Of a stretch of DNA of 64,000 nt, positions 25,633 to 34,560 are shown piece after piece. A program made the translations under genes and the position numbers. This DNA is from Flammeovirga sp. SJP92 (GTDB taxonomy: Bacteria > Bacteroidota > Bacteroidia > Cytophagales > Flammeovirgaceae): assembly GCF_001583495.1 (NCBI RefSeq), contig NZ_LQAQ01000015.1, positions 248,001 through 312,000 of the forward strand, read 5' to 3'. The stretch's first letter is position 1, and the number at the start of each line of letters is the position of its first letter. Under the pieces are notes generated by a model. The model saw only the letters and a program-made list of their open reading frames with translations. It was not told the DNA's origin and made no database searches.

Positions 25633-25985
25633 ATCAACTTTTGAAGATTTTCAAAAGAAATAGGTTTATTCATATACCCTTTTACAAAAGAGTATTGCAA
25701 TGCCGCTTGTTCATCTTCTTCAATAATGGAAGTACTTAACATCACCACAGCAATATTTTTTTTATTTTGATGCAATTCTTCCAAAAACTCATGTCCGCTC
25801 ATAACAGGCATATTAATATCCAACAATATTAAATCGATTTGGCGTGAAGCCTCTTCAAGAATAAAGCCTAAAGCTTTCTCTCCATTTCTGAAAACATTAA
25901 GTGTTGATAAAAGTCCTGACCTAGTTAATATAATTTCAGTGTAAGCATTAGATGCTTCATCATCATCAATTAAAAGAATATTCAT
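25629..25985 (-). CDS. Stand-alone response regulator receiver
   Basis: A 118-residue receiver domain without output domain. The acidic pocket is IDDDE at 6-10, the phospho-acceptor is Asp56 in LLDINMPVMSG, and the conserved lysine lies in YMNKPIS. It acts by protein interaction only. It follows a PAS histidine kinase gene by 9 bases and is very likely its partner. The stop codon overlaps that of the converging PAP2-like gene. Confidence 0.93.
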   Translation of the reverse strand: MNILLIDDDEASNAYTEIILTRSGLLSTLNVFRNGEKALGFILEEASRQIDLILLDINMPVMSGHEFLEELHQNKKNIAVVMLSTSIIEEDEQAALQYSFVKGYMNKPISFENLQKLI

Positions 25986-25994
25986 AGTTTAATT

Positions 25995-27071
25995 TTATTT
26001 TGGCAAGTAGACAAAGAAAGTTGTTCCCTCTCCCAATTCACTTATCACCTCTATTTTCCCCTTAAGTTGTTCACAAGCTTGTTTGGCTAAATATAATCCC
26101 AAACCGTTTCCATCAATTACATCATTAGCCCTTTTGAACATTCCAAAGATACGTTGCTTATGTACACTTAAGTCGATGCCCACACCATTATCAGTAACAC
26201 TGATTATTGTTTGTTTATCAGATGTGGTATCAATTGATAATTTAAGCTGAGGAATAATTGTATTTTTTCTATACCTCAAGCCATTAGTTAAAAGGTTTTC
26301 TAAGATAGTAATTAATTGTTTCTGAGAACTCTTCAAGTAAGGTTCTCCTAAAAATTCAACTTTTAGGTAGTCGTTCAAAGAGAGTTCATCCACTGTAATA
26401 CTCTTTTTAAGGTCTTCAATTAATGGTTCTAGTTCAATCTTTTCTAAAAGAACAGAGGATTCCCTTTGCTCAATCACTTTCACTAAGTCATTGATTTTAG
26501 TATTTGCTTTATCTATTGATTTTTCAATCCAATGAATAGCCTGCAATGAAGAGGGATCATTGATTGATGTATCTTCTTTCAAAAAGTGTAAAAAACTATT
26601 AATATTGGTAATTGGACTTTTCACATCATGCGTAGTGATATAAGCAAACTGCTTCAGTTCATTATTGTGTTCTTGCAGTGCAATCTCTTTCTCTTTTACC
26701 TCTGTTATATCCTCCAGCATAATCATCACTCCACCAATATCGTTTTCTGCACTTGTCCAAGGATTGATTTTGATATGTAGATATTTTAAAACTCCATTAA
26801 TATGAAATTCAAAGGAAGGAATGACTACCGTTTCTACAAGCAATAAGGCTTGATCAATTTTTTCATCTAACTGTAAATCTTTAAAATGAAATGTGAATAC
26901 ATCACCACGAATATCTTCATTGATATTAAAAAATTGTGGCCACATATTGCTGTATGCTACAATTCTTTTTGATTGATCAAGCATCACAACAGGTGTGGGT
27001 ATAGCATCAACAAATATTCTTAGGTCTTTTATACTTACTCTTTGTTCTCTATGTATTCTTTTTGAATTCAC
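25995..27071 (-). CDS. PAS-domain sensor histidine kinase
   Basis: A 358-residue cytoplasmic kinase: PAS fold (about 15-125), HisKA with His148 in YITTHDVKSP, and HATPase (about 250-358) with ENLLTNGLRY, DNGVGI and GNGLGLYLAK motifs. The H-box HDVKSP is of the type seen in PAS/phytochrome-like kinases. No membrane segment is present, so the signal is probably internal. The likely start is GTG at 27071. It forms a two-gene unit with the receiver protein downstream. Confidence 0.92.
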   Translation of the reverse strand: MNSKRIHREQRVSIKDLRIFVDAIPTPVVMLDQSKRIVAYSNMWPQFFNINEDIRGDVFTFHFKDLQLDEKIDQALLLVETVVIPSFEFHINGVLKYLHIKINPWTSAENDIGGVMIMLEDITEVKEKEIALQEHNNELKQFAYITTHDVKSPITNINSFLHFLKEDTSINDPSSLQAIHWIEKSIDKANTKINDLVKVIEQRESSVLLEKIELEPLIEDLKKSITVDELSLNDYLKVEFLGEPYLKSSQKQLITILENLLTNGLRYRKNTIIPQLKLSIDTTSDKQTIISVTDNGVGIDLSVHKQRIFGMFKRANDVIDGNGLGLYLAKQACEQLKGKIEVISELGEGTTFFVYLPK

Positions 27072-27341
27072 AATTTGTAGAATGTCTTGTACTGACTTTT
27101 GATTTTTAGGTTAAACATTTAGTAGGGATAATAATTTTTCAAAATAGTATTGTGATAGTTACAGTCAATTTCACAAGGTGTAATTGTAATATTCGAATCA
27201 ATGAGATTCTTAAGAAGTACATCTCCTTACTTACTTTTCTACCACTTATTTAAAATACTAAATCTTGATGTACTTTCAATCATTGCTTATCAAGATTCCT
27301 AAAATAGTGTAATGAATTATGCACATTGTATTATACAAAAA
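27072..27341. other. Intergenic region between kinase gene and sufB terminator
   Basis: AT-rich, with no ORF beyond noise and no exact -7 box that I could place for the kinase gene. The right edge of the gap is the sufB terminator. Confidence 0.35.
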
Positions 27342-27365
27342 GACCACCCCTTTGCAGAGGTGGCC
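27342..27365 (-). terminator. Terminator directly after sufB
   Basis: Arms 27342-27350 and 27357-27365 make a 9-bp stem on the minus strand, with two G-U pairs, followed by TTTTT. It lies 25 bases after the sufB stop, so sufB is transcribed without sufC or sufD. Confidence 0.8.
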
Positions 27366-27390
27366 TTGTGTAATTCTTGTTGTAGAACGA

Positions 27391-28857
27391 TTAACCTACA
27401 GAACCTTCTAGTGATAAAGCCAATAATTTTTGAGCTTCCACAGCAAATTCCATTGGTAGTTTGTTCAATACTTCTTTACAGTAACCGTTTACAATTAGAG
27501 CGACAGCTTGTTCTGTGTCGATACCTCTTTGATTACAATAGAAGATTTGGTCCTCACCAATTTTAGAGGTTGTTGCCTCGTGTTCTACTTTTGATGTATG
27601 GTTATCTACTTCAATGTAAGGGAATGTATGAGCACCACAACGGTCACCCATCAACAATGAATCACATTGAGAGAAATTTCTTGAGTCTGTTGCGTTCTTG
27701 TTCACTTTCACCAATCCTCTGTATGAGTTTTGAGATTTACCAGCAGAAACACCTTTAGAAACAATTCTAGATTTAGTGTTTTTACCGATGTGAATCATTT
27801 TAGTACCTGTATCTGCTTGTTGCATGTTATTTGTTACAGCCACAGAATAGAACTCTCCTACTGAGTTATCACCTTTCAAGATACAAGAAGGATACTTCCA
27901 AGTTACAGAAGAACCTGTTTCAACTTGCGTCCATGATAACTTAGAGTTGTTACCATCACAGATACCACGCTTAGTTACAAAGTTGTAAACACCACCTTTA
28001 CCATTTTCGTCTCCAGGGTACCAGTTTTGTACTGTTGAGTACTTCACTTCAGCATCTTCATGAACAAAAATTTCAACTACCGCTGCGTGTAATTGGTTTT
28101 CGTCACGTTGAGGAGCTGTACATCCTTCCAAGTAAGATACGTAAGAAGAATCTTCAGCAATAATTAAAGTACGCTCAAATTGACCTGTACCTGATGCATT
28201 AATTCTGAAATAAGTTGACAATTCCATTGGACAGTGAACTCCTTTTGGAATGTAACAGAATGAACCATCAGAGAATACAGCTGAGTTTAACGCCGAGAAG
28301 AAATTATCTTTTACTGGAACAACTGATCCAAGATACTTTTTCACTAACTCTGGATGATCTTTAACTGCTTCTGAGAAAGAACAGAAAATAATTCCTTTCT
28401 CTGCTAAAGTGTCTTTGAAAGTAGTAGCAACGGATACTGAATCAAAAACTGCATCAACTGCAATGTTTGAATCCTTTACTCCTGTCAAACGCTTTTGTTC
28501 GTCAAGAGAAATACCTAATTTTTCAAAAGTAGCTAATAGTTCAGGGTCTACTTCTTCTAATGATTCGATAGCCTTTTTCTGTACTGGAGCAGAATAGTAA
28601 ATGATGTCTTGGTAGTCTACTTTTTCATAGACAACATTAGCCCACTCTGGGCATTCCATCTTTTGCCATTCTCTGAAAGCACTAAGCCTCCACTCTAGCA
28701 ACCATTCTGGCTCTTCTTTCTTAGCAGAAATGAATCTTACAATCTCTTCGTTTAGTCCTTTGGGAGCTTGATCTGCTTCAATGTCAACAGTCCAACCGTG
28801 CTCATATTCTTTGGACGTAAAGTCTTCTAATATTTTATTATCCTGATCTGCACTCAT
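27391..28857 (-). CDS. sufB: Fe-S cluster assembly scaffold SufB
   Basis: A 488-residue SufB, full length. It forms the SufBC2D scaffold that receives sulfur from SufS/SufE and builds Fe-S clusters. Signatures include [39 protein letters not shown] and the C-terminal [20 protein letters not shown]. The usual partners sufC, sufD and sufS are absent: a terminator follows immediately and the next genes are signalling genes. Confidence 0.97.
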   Translation of the reverse strand: MSADQDNKILEDFTSKEYEHGWTVDIEADQAPKGLNEEIVRFISAKKEEPEWLLEWRLSAFREWQKMECPEWANVVYEKVDYQDIIYYSAPVQKKAIESLEEVDPELLATFEKLGISLDEQKRLTGVKDSNIAVDAVFDSVSVATTFKDTLAEKGIIFCSFSEAVKDHPELVKKYLGSVVPVKDNFFSALNSAVFSDGSFCYIPKGVHCPMELSTYFRINASGTGQFERTLIIAEDSSYVSYLEGCTAPQRDENQLHAAVVEIFVHEDAEVKYSTVQNWYPGDENGKGGVYNFVTKRGICDGNNSKLSWTQVETGSSVTWKYPSCILKGDNSVGEFYSVAVTNNMQQADTGTKMIHIGKNTKSRIVSKGVSAGKSQNSYRGLVKVNKNATDSRNFSQCDSLLMGDRCGAHTFPYIEVDNHTSKVEHEATTSKIGEDQIFYCNQRGIDTEQAVALIVNGYCKEVLNKLPMEFAVEAQKLLALSLEGSVG

Positions 28858-29006
28858 TATGTAAAACGTTTTCTACGTTGTCTAATTTCTACTTTGTATT
28901 TGATATGTTTCCATCTATAACTGAAAACATAACTGATTTGTTCATTAGAAACCTACTATTTTAAATGGAAAAAGTCCACAACACTATTTAGTATGGTTCT
29001 AAATTG

Positions 29007-29014
29007 CAAAATTA
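29007..29014 (-). promoter_or_regulatory. -7 box, possible sufB promoter
   Basis: On the minus strand the sequence reads TAATTTTG, a TAnnTTTG match, 150 bases upstream of the sufB ATG. There is no clear -33 box. Confidence 0.35.
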
Positions 29015-29136
29015 AGATATAAATTTCAGAAAGTTGAGTTTTAGCATCAAAAAGTTTCTCAATTCTTTTAAAAAGATGATTATTACAGAAATTTGAAAAA
29101 AAAACTACATTAAATGCAATTTATACACTAGAATAA

Positions 29137-29286
29137 TTATATTTACAAACGTTAAAGTTGCTAACACAACTCCGCCTCAAGTTGTGTTACTATGGGTATT
29201 TTTTTTCATGACTGTATACCTTAGCCTTAACTTATTTAAAGAATTTAAATAATTGTGGGTTGTCTTTCTAGATAACCCTTTTTTAT
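29137..29286 (+). ncRNA. Candidate plus-strand small RNA
   Basis: Between two minus-strand genes the plus strand carries a series of stems. Stem 1 is TAACACAACT (29162-29171) with AGTTGTGTTA (29180-29189), perfect, 8-base loop. Stem 2 is the AT stem TTATTTAAA/TTTAAATAA (29232-29240 and 29244-29252). Stem 3 is GGGTTGTC (29257-29264) with GATAACCC (29271-29278) followed by TTTTTT, a good intrinsic terminator. No plus-strand ORF precedes it. A possible -7 box (TATATTTA) lies near 29138. The RNA start is a guess; no known RNA family is recognised. Confidence 0.45.
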
Positions 29287-29341
29287 TGTTGATTCAAAAC
29301 ACCTAACAGGCTCTCTTTAATCTATCTATTTCATAAAAAAA

Positions 29342-29368
29342 AGCAATTAAGCGTAACGCCTAACTGCT
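29342..29368 (-). terminator. Terminator after the peptidase operon
   Basis: Arms 29342-29353 and 29357-29368 form a 12-bp stem with a 3-base loop on the minus strand (two G-U pairs), followed by an eight-T run. It closes the operon 29394-33717. Confidence 0.88.
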
Positions 29369-29393
29369 CCTAATCTTCAATATTTTGAAAGCA

Positions 29394-30755
29394 TTATTTT
29401 TTTAATTTTGCATAATGCTTGTAAAATAATTCAATTGTTTCAATTCCTTTCAAGAAATTAAAAATTCCAAATTTTTCGTTTGGTGAGTGAATCGCATCAG
29501 AATCTAAACCAAATCCCATCATAACAGAGTCCAATCCTAGTTCTTCTTTGAAAAGTGCAACAATTGGAATAGATCCACCGCTTCTTACTGGAATAGGCTC
29601 CTTACCAAATGCCTCTGCATATGCATCATTTGCTGCTTGATATTCAGTAGAATTTGTAGGAATTACTACTGGTGTTCCTCCGTGATGTGCTGTCACTTTC
29701 ACTTTGATACCGTCAGGAACCAATGACTCAACATGTTTTGCAAATAAGTCAGAAATCTCTTCCCATGATTGGTGAGGCACCAAACGCATAGAAACTTTAG
29801 CGTATGCCTTTGACGGAATAACAGTCTTAGCACCTTCGCCAATATATCCACCCCACATACCATTGATATCTAAAGTAGGTCGGATACTTGTTCTTTCGTT
29901 TGTTGAGAATCCTTTCTCTCCAAATTCTTTATCAATATCCAATGCTTTTTTATAAGCATCTAAATCAAAAGGAGCTTTAGCCATTTTAGCTCTTTCCTCT
30001 TCTGTCAATACCTCAACTTTGTCATAGAAGCCAGGAATTGTAATGTGACCGTCTTTATCTTTTAATGCAGCCAACACTTCAGAAAGAGCATTCAATGGAT
30101 TCTGAACAGCACCACCATACATACCTGAGTGAAGATCTCTATTAGGTCCTGTTAGTTCTAATTCCATATAGCTCAAACCTCTCAGACCTACAGTAATTGA
30201 AGGTGTATCTACAGAGATCATCCCTGTATCAGAGATCAAAATTACATCTGCTTTCAAGTCTTCTTTTCTCTCACGGATGAAATCGCCCAAGTTTACAGAA
30301 CCAATTTCTTCCTCACCTTCCAGCATAAACTTCACATTACAAGCCAATGTATTGTTTTTCATCATTGACTCAAAAGCCTTTATATGCATATACATCTGAC
30401 CTTTGTCGTCTGATGCACCTCTTGCATAAATACTGTCGTTTTTGATAGTAGGTTCAAATGGAGGAGTGTCCCACAAATCTAATGGATCAGCAGGTTGTAC
30501 ATCATAGTGTCCGTATACAATTACAGTTGGTAATGAAGAGTCAATAATTTTTTCTCCGTAAACCACAGGATTACCTTTTGTTGGACAAATCTCAACTTTA
30601 TCCGCTCCTGCTTCTGTTAGTTTGTGTGCAATAAATGCCGCAGCTTTTTTGATGTCAGGTTGATATTCCACATCGGTACTTACAGAAGGAATACGTAATA
30701 AATCAAAAAGTTCAGATAGGAATCTATCCTTATTCTCCTCGATGTACTTAGTCAT
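29394..30755 (-). CDS. M20 family dipeptidase
   Basis: A 453-residue zinc peptidase of the M20 family (carnosinase-like group). The catalytic metal sites are visible: His83 and Asp85 in VYGHYDVQPA, the RGASDDKGQ loop near 112-120 and the EGEEEIGS motif near 146-153. The dimerisation domain lies at about 190-320 and starts with GLRGLSYMELELTGP and LHSGMYGG. It cleaves dipeptides or short C-terminally blocked peptides in the cytoplasm. The ATG at 30755 is chosen; a TTG further upstream would overlap the previous gene. It is last in an operon. Confidence 0.92.
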   Translation of the reverse strand: MTKYIEENKDRFLSELFDLLRIPSVSTDVEYQPDIKKAAAFIAHKLTEAGADKVEICPTKGNPVVYGEKIIDSSLPTVIVYGHYDVQPADPLDLWDTPPFEPTIKNDSIYARGASDDKGQMYMHIKAFESMMKNNTLACNVKFMLEGEEEIGSVNLGDFIRERKEDLKADVILISDTGMISVDTPSITVGLRGLSYMELELTGPNRDLHSGMYGGAVQNPLNALSEVLAALKDKDGHITIPGFYDKVEVLTEEERAKMAKAPFDLDAYKKALDIDKEFGEKGFSTNERTSIRPTLDINGMWGGYIGEGAKTVIPSKAYAKVSMRLVPHQSWEEISDLFAKHVESLVPDGIKVKVTAHHGGTPVVIPTNSTEYQAANDAYAEAFGKEPIPVRSGGSIPIVALFKEELGLDSVMMGFGLDSDAIHSPNEKFGIFNFLKGIETIELFYKHYAKLKK

Positions 30756-30790
30756 GTTATATGTATTTAAAAAGTCAAACTGATTAATAA

Positions 30791-31411
30791 TCAATCAGGC
30801 ATTGTTCCAAAAATGAAATCCCATAAGGGTGATGAGACTCCAAACGCCTTAGTGTCATCTCTATAGTGATGGATACTATGATGGATCCATAAAATCTTTA
30901 AAAAATTTTTTGGAGGGTGCATAGCATGAATCATATAATGGACTCCCAAATATAAGGCATATCCTGTTAGAAAACCTGCAGTGAAAGGGAAACAATAGTC
31001 ATCTAATGCTAAATAAAACAGATAAAAAAAGGAAGAAGCCAATAAGACACTAACGATAGGAGGCATAGCTAACCTTGATTTATCCTTAGGGTGATGATGA
31101 TGCACCCCATGGAATTTGTGCGTGATATCTTTTTTTAAAGGTGTGGTAGGGTTCATATGAAATACAAAACGATGCATAACATATTCCACCAAAGTGAAAA
31201 GTAACAATCCTACAAGAAAAAGAGCAATAGTGAGACTTAATGTTACGAGTTGATAATAAAGACCATACACAAGCAAGCCTGCTCCAAAAATGAGATACAT
31301 TGATATGGGCACTGCTGCGTGTGTATGGGTAAGTTTTTCTAGTATAGGGTTCTTAAATAGTTTCTTTTCGTTAGATTTTTTTTCATTAATTGAAGATGAA
31401 GAAATATCCAT
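30791..31411 (-). CDS. Fatty acid hydroxylase family membrane protein
   Basis: A 206-residue di-iron membrane hydroxylase. The histidine boxes are present in order: HRFVFH near 100, HKFHGVHHHHPKD near 117, HYMIHAMH near 155 and HHSIHHYRDD near 176. The end SSPLWDFIFGTMP is typical of the fatty acid 2-hydroxylase group. It probably adds a hydroxyl to a fatty acyl chain of a membrane lipid; 2-hydroxy fatty acids are common in Bacteroidota lipids. It is 29 bases downstream of bshC and 35 bases before the peptidase gene. Confidence 0.88.
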   Translation of the reverse strand: MDISSSSINEKKSNEKKLFKNPILEKLTHTHAAVPISMYLIFGAGLLVYGLYYQLVTLSLTIALFLVGLLLFTLVEYVMHRFVFHMNPTTPLKKDITHKFHGVHHHHPKDKSRLAMPPIVSVLLASSFFYLFYLALDDYCFPFTAGFLTGYALYLGVHYMIHAMHPPKNFLKILWIHHSIHHYRDDTKAFGVSSPLWDFIFGTMPD

Positions 31412-31440
31412 TATAAAATAGTTATGTAAGGGTTAAAGGA

Positions 31441-33000
31441 TTAATCACCCACCATCACATTTAAACTAAAGGATAATGGGTCTAACTCTCCTATAAGTTC
31501 GTGAATAAAATTCACATTTTTAGGCCAAAACTCCATCAAATTGACAATTCTTTCCTGCGGAGCGTTATTTGGCAATAAACATTCCCTTATACATAGCACT
31601 CTTTCAATATCATCTTGGATTTTTCTTTTACCCTCTTTTCTCAGCTTACTTTGGGTATGCTCTACACGTTTCAACATTCGTGTTCTTTCAGCATCAACAT
31701 GCTTTTTAAGATTAGGAGTAATAGCATTGGCTTTGGTTAAGATTTCACTGTAAGCCAGCTCAATCTTTGCCAACTCCGCTGTAATATCTGTATCAACATC
31801 TTCATTTCCATCAAGAATCTGTTCTTCAATAGCTCTTTTCGGTTGAAGAAGTTCTTCTAAAGGCCAACCTGATTTACGCCACTTCTCACTGAAATGTCCG
31901 TCTAAAACCAAACAAAAACCCCTTGGTAATACCATTGGGTACTGAACATTGTAAGCCTCAAAAGCTTCTTTCAACTGTAACCAATAAATTACTTCTGCAG
32001 GCCCTCCTAAATAAGCTAAATTAGGTAATAAGACTTCTTGAAGAACAGGTCTTAATACTACATTAGGACTGAACTTCTCTGGACTCTCCTCTACTAGAAC
32101 GTCCATTTCTTCTGAAGTCCATGAAAATTCACCTCCCACAGTTTGAAATCCTTCTGCTGTTTTTTCTAATCGCAAACGGACTCCATCTTCCATAAAGAAA
32201 AGGTTTATCTCTCTTGCAAAGATCTGCGTTTTATACCCTTGGCTTTCAATTAAAGCATTGGTCTTAGACACTTTCTCAAAACTCACACTTTCATAAAGCT
32301 CTTTTTTGATAATTTCTTTGAAAGGCTCTTTTAAAGCTTTATGATCCGCGTCTACACAAACCAATCCAAATTCCTTAAAAAGCGTATTAACGATCTTTCT
32401 AGTAGCTTCTGTGAGATTTTCACTTTCCGTATATGCCTTCACAAATAACTCTGGCATATCTTTGATTCTATCAAGAATCTGATCCATTCCTTCCAACGAC
32501 AACCTTCCTACAGGTCCGGAAGGGTTAGGATGTTCCCAAGTATATTTCCTTCCTCCTAACTGAAATGAGGCAATCTCCTCAAAATCATGATCTTCCGTTG
32601 CCATCCAATACACCGGAATGAAATTCTTATCTGGGTACTTTTCTTTCAGCTGCTTACACAAATTAATGGTGGCAGCAATTTTATATACAAAAAACAAAGG
32701 ACCTGTGAAGATATTCAATTGGTGTCCTGTGATAATTGTATATGTATTTTTATCTAAAAGTAAATCAACTTGTGCTGATGGATAATCCTCTATTTTACTA
32801 TATTGATCATGTAAAGATTGTACTAACCTTTGTCTCGATGCATCCGTAAAATCACTTCGATTTTCAATAATTTGATCAAATGATGATAATTGGGGTGAGT
32901 ATTGATATAAAGGTTTAATCTCTTCTTTTTCTGAAAGGTAATCTAGAAACATTTTTCCGTATAAACCGGCTGTTTCGAATGGAATTTTGTAAGTATTCAT
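31441..33000 (-). CDS. bshC: Bacillithiol biosynthesis cysteine-adding enzyme BshC
   Basis: A 519-residue BshC, which joins cysteine to glucosaminyl-malate in the last step of bacillithiol synthesis. Family signatures are TIITGHQLNIFTGPLFFVYK at about 86-105, PVYWMATEDHDFEEI and LAYLGGPAEVIYWLQLK. The ATG at 33000 starts the conserved sequence; an upstream extension is hydrophobic and spurious. bshA and bshB are not in this window. The gene sits in an operon with a thiamine-pyrophosphokinase-like gene upstream and a hydroxylase gene downstream. Confidence 0.95.
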   Translation of the reverse strand: MNTYKIPFETAGLYGKMFLDYLSEKEEIKPLYQYSPQLSSFDQIIENRSDFTDASRQRLVQSLHDQYSKIEDYPSAQVDLLLDKNTYTIITGHQLNIFTGPLFFVYKIAATINLCKQLKEKYPDKNFIPVYWMATEDHDFEEIASFQLGGRKYTWEHPNPSGPVGRLSLEGMDQILDRIKDMPELFVKAYTESENLTEATRKIVNTLFKEFGLVCVDADHKALKEPFKEIIKKELYESVSFEKVSKTNALIESQGYKTQIFAREINLFFMEDGVRLRLEKTAEGFQTVGGEFSWTSEEMDVLVEESPEKFSPNVVLRPVLQEVLLPNLAYLGGPAEVIYWLQLKEAFEAYNVQYPMVLPRGFCLVLDGHFSEKWRKSGWPLEELLQPKRAIEEQILDGNEDVDTDITAELAKIELAYSEILTKANAITPNLKKHVDAERTRMLKRVEHTQSKLRKEGKRKIQDDIERVLCIRECLLPNNAPQERIVNLMEFWPKNVNFIHELIGELDPLSFSLNVMVGD

Positions 33001-33108
33001 TGTGTTTATTATTCTTCGACCTACGAATTTAATGGATGTTTTGAAAAAAAATAGTGAATCACTAAAAAATATTTGTTTCAACAATAGTTGACACTATCAA
33101 AACACTAT

Positions 33109-33717
33109 TTATCGGTCATATGCCACTTTCATTTTTTCACCAATGATAAGTTTGTTTTGATGCATAACTTTTATGATTCCATCATTGATGACTGTATATT
33201 TTCCTTCTTTTTGTAATTCAATATTTTCAGACTCCTGAACGGCACCATCAAAAGTTATTTCAACGCCCTTTGGTATCCATTTTTCAAAAGGGGAATTTTT
33301 ATTTAATACGTATTTAAAATCATCAGCAAAAACTACAAGGGTATTGATGTACTCTTGGTCTTTCAGCAGTTCTTGGCTTGAGGTATCCAATACATTGGTG
33401 ATATAATTCAATGCAAAGTGTTTTTGGGATGACAACCACTTCAGTACCGTCTCCAACAATGCGTCATGGTAATGCACCAACTCAAAAAATTCATTTTGCC
33501 TTGTCATATTTTTATTGATTTCTTCTTTATGCTCTTGATAAAAGATAATATCAATCTTGATATCCAAGGATAATAATTTTTCATAAGACTGTGCTGTAGC
33601 AATTACAATTGGACTCCATTCCAACAATGAAAATAAAAGTGGAAATTGAGATTCATCTACCTTGCCCACTAAAACGGCAGGTTCCTGATCATCTCTGACA
33701 ATGTGATGTGAAGACAT
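33109..33717 (-). CDS. Thiamine pyrophosphokinase-like protein
   Basis: A 202-residue protein. The start SSHHIVRDDQEPAVLV and the LEWSPIVIATAQS stretch resemble a group in Bacteroidota annotated as thiamine pyrophosphokinase, but I see no clear GDFDS-type motif, so activity is doubtful. A beta-rich C-terminus (about 150-202) would fit the thiamine-binding domain of that family. It is the first gene of the bshC operon. Confidence 0.45.
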   Translation of the reverse strand: MSSHHIVRDDQEPAVLVGKVDESQFPLLFSLLEWSPIVIATAQSYEKLLSLDIKIDIIFYQEHKEEINKNMTRQNEFFELVHYHDALLETVLKWLSSQKHFALNYITNVLDTSSQELLKDQEYINTLVVFADDFKYVLNKNSPFEKWIPKGVEITFDGAVQESENIELQKEGKYTVINDGIIKVMHQNKLIIGEKMKVAYDR

Positions 33718-33731
33718 AAAATAGTAAAACA

Positions 33732-33774
33732 AAAAAATGCCATAAATTACAGTATCGAATTTATGGCATTTTTT
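33732..33774 (-). terminator. Terminator after the thioredoxin-like gene
   Basis: A perfect 17-bp stem (33732-33748 with 33758-33774) and 9-base loop with A and T runs at the ends. It separates the thioredoxin-like gene from the bshC operon. Confidence 0.9.
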
Positions 33775-33779
33775 GAGAT

Positions 33780-34391
33780 TTATTTCAAGGTTTCCAATAA
33801 TTTCTGCAGGTCCTTCATAATAGCTTTCCCTTTGTCTTTGTTATACCATTTTTGGACTTTCATTGAAAACTGCTGTTTATCCTCTCCTACTTCTTTCTTG
33901 AATTCTGGAATTAAGGCTGTCAACTCTTCCGGTCTAGGTCCCCATTCTCCTAACACTTCATTCGTCTTTTGATCGATCATGATCAATTTTGGAATAGACC
34001 TTGAACCGTTAGTCAAGAACTGCTCCATAAGGTCTTGATTATTATCTCTCAATAAAAATCTCAATTCTATTTTTGGTGAAACCTGAGCGGCCTCAGCAAT
34101 GATTGGTATACTTTGAGCAGCATCTCCACACCACCCTTCAGTCAATACCAGCCAGTAAACACTTGTGTTTACCGCTCTTCCTGCCACTCTCAAAGGATCT
34201 AAAAGACGATTGGTTTTGTCAATCCTTTGCATTCTTGTAACATTCAAACGAGTATAATCTACTAGTTGAGAATCATCGTAGCTGATAATTGTAGGTTCAT
34301 CAGATAATAGGTTATCCAGTGCTTCTCTATATGTTTCATAAGTAAAAGCATTATCGATATACTCTTGTGCTACAGTTTGGTTTTCTGCCAT
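33780..34391 (-). CDS. Thioredoxin-fold protein with WCGDAAQ motif
   Basis: A 203-residue thioredoxin-like protein. The active-site position reads EGWCGDAAQSIP at about 88-99, so only one cysteine of the CxxC pair is present; this is the pattern of the Thioredoxin_9 group. RSIPKLIMID provides the cis-proline. It has no signal peptide and is probably cytoplasmic. A single-cysteine site suggests thiol transfer or binding and not disulfide exchange. It may work with bacillithiol, since bshC is the next unit (inference). Confidence 0.85.
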   Translation of the reverse strand: MAENQTVAQEYIDNAFTYETYREALDNLLSDEPTIISYDDSQLVDYTRLNVTRMQRIDKTNRLLDPLRVAGRAVNTSVYWLVLTEGWCGDAAQSIPIIAEAAQVSPKIELRFLLRDNNQDLMEQFLTNGSRSIPKLIMIDQKTNEVLGEWGPRPEELTALIPEFKKEVGEDKQQFSMKVQKWYNKDKGKAIMKDLQKLLETLK

Positions 34392-34560
34392 ACGAATAAT
34401 TGAATGATTAGGTTGATTATATAATTAATGTATTGCCTCATTTAACAATGATAATATTGTAAAACTTAAATATTAAATTAATAAAATGAAGGCAGTTATT
34501 TTATTCTATAGCTCAATTTTTTCATAGATCGTTCACATTACTTGATATAATACAATGAAA

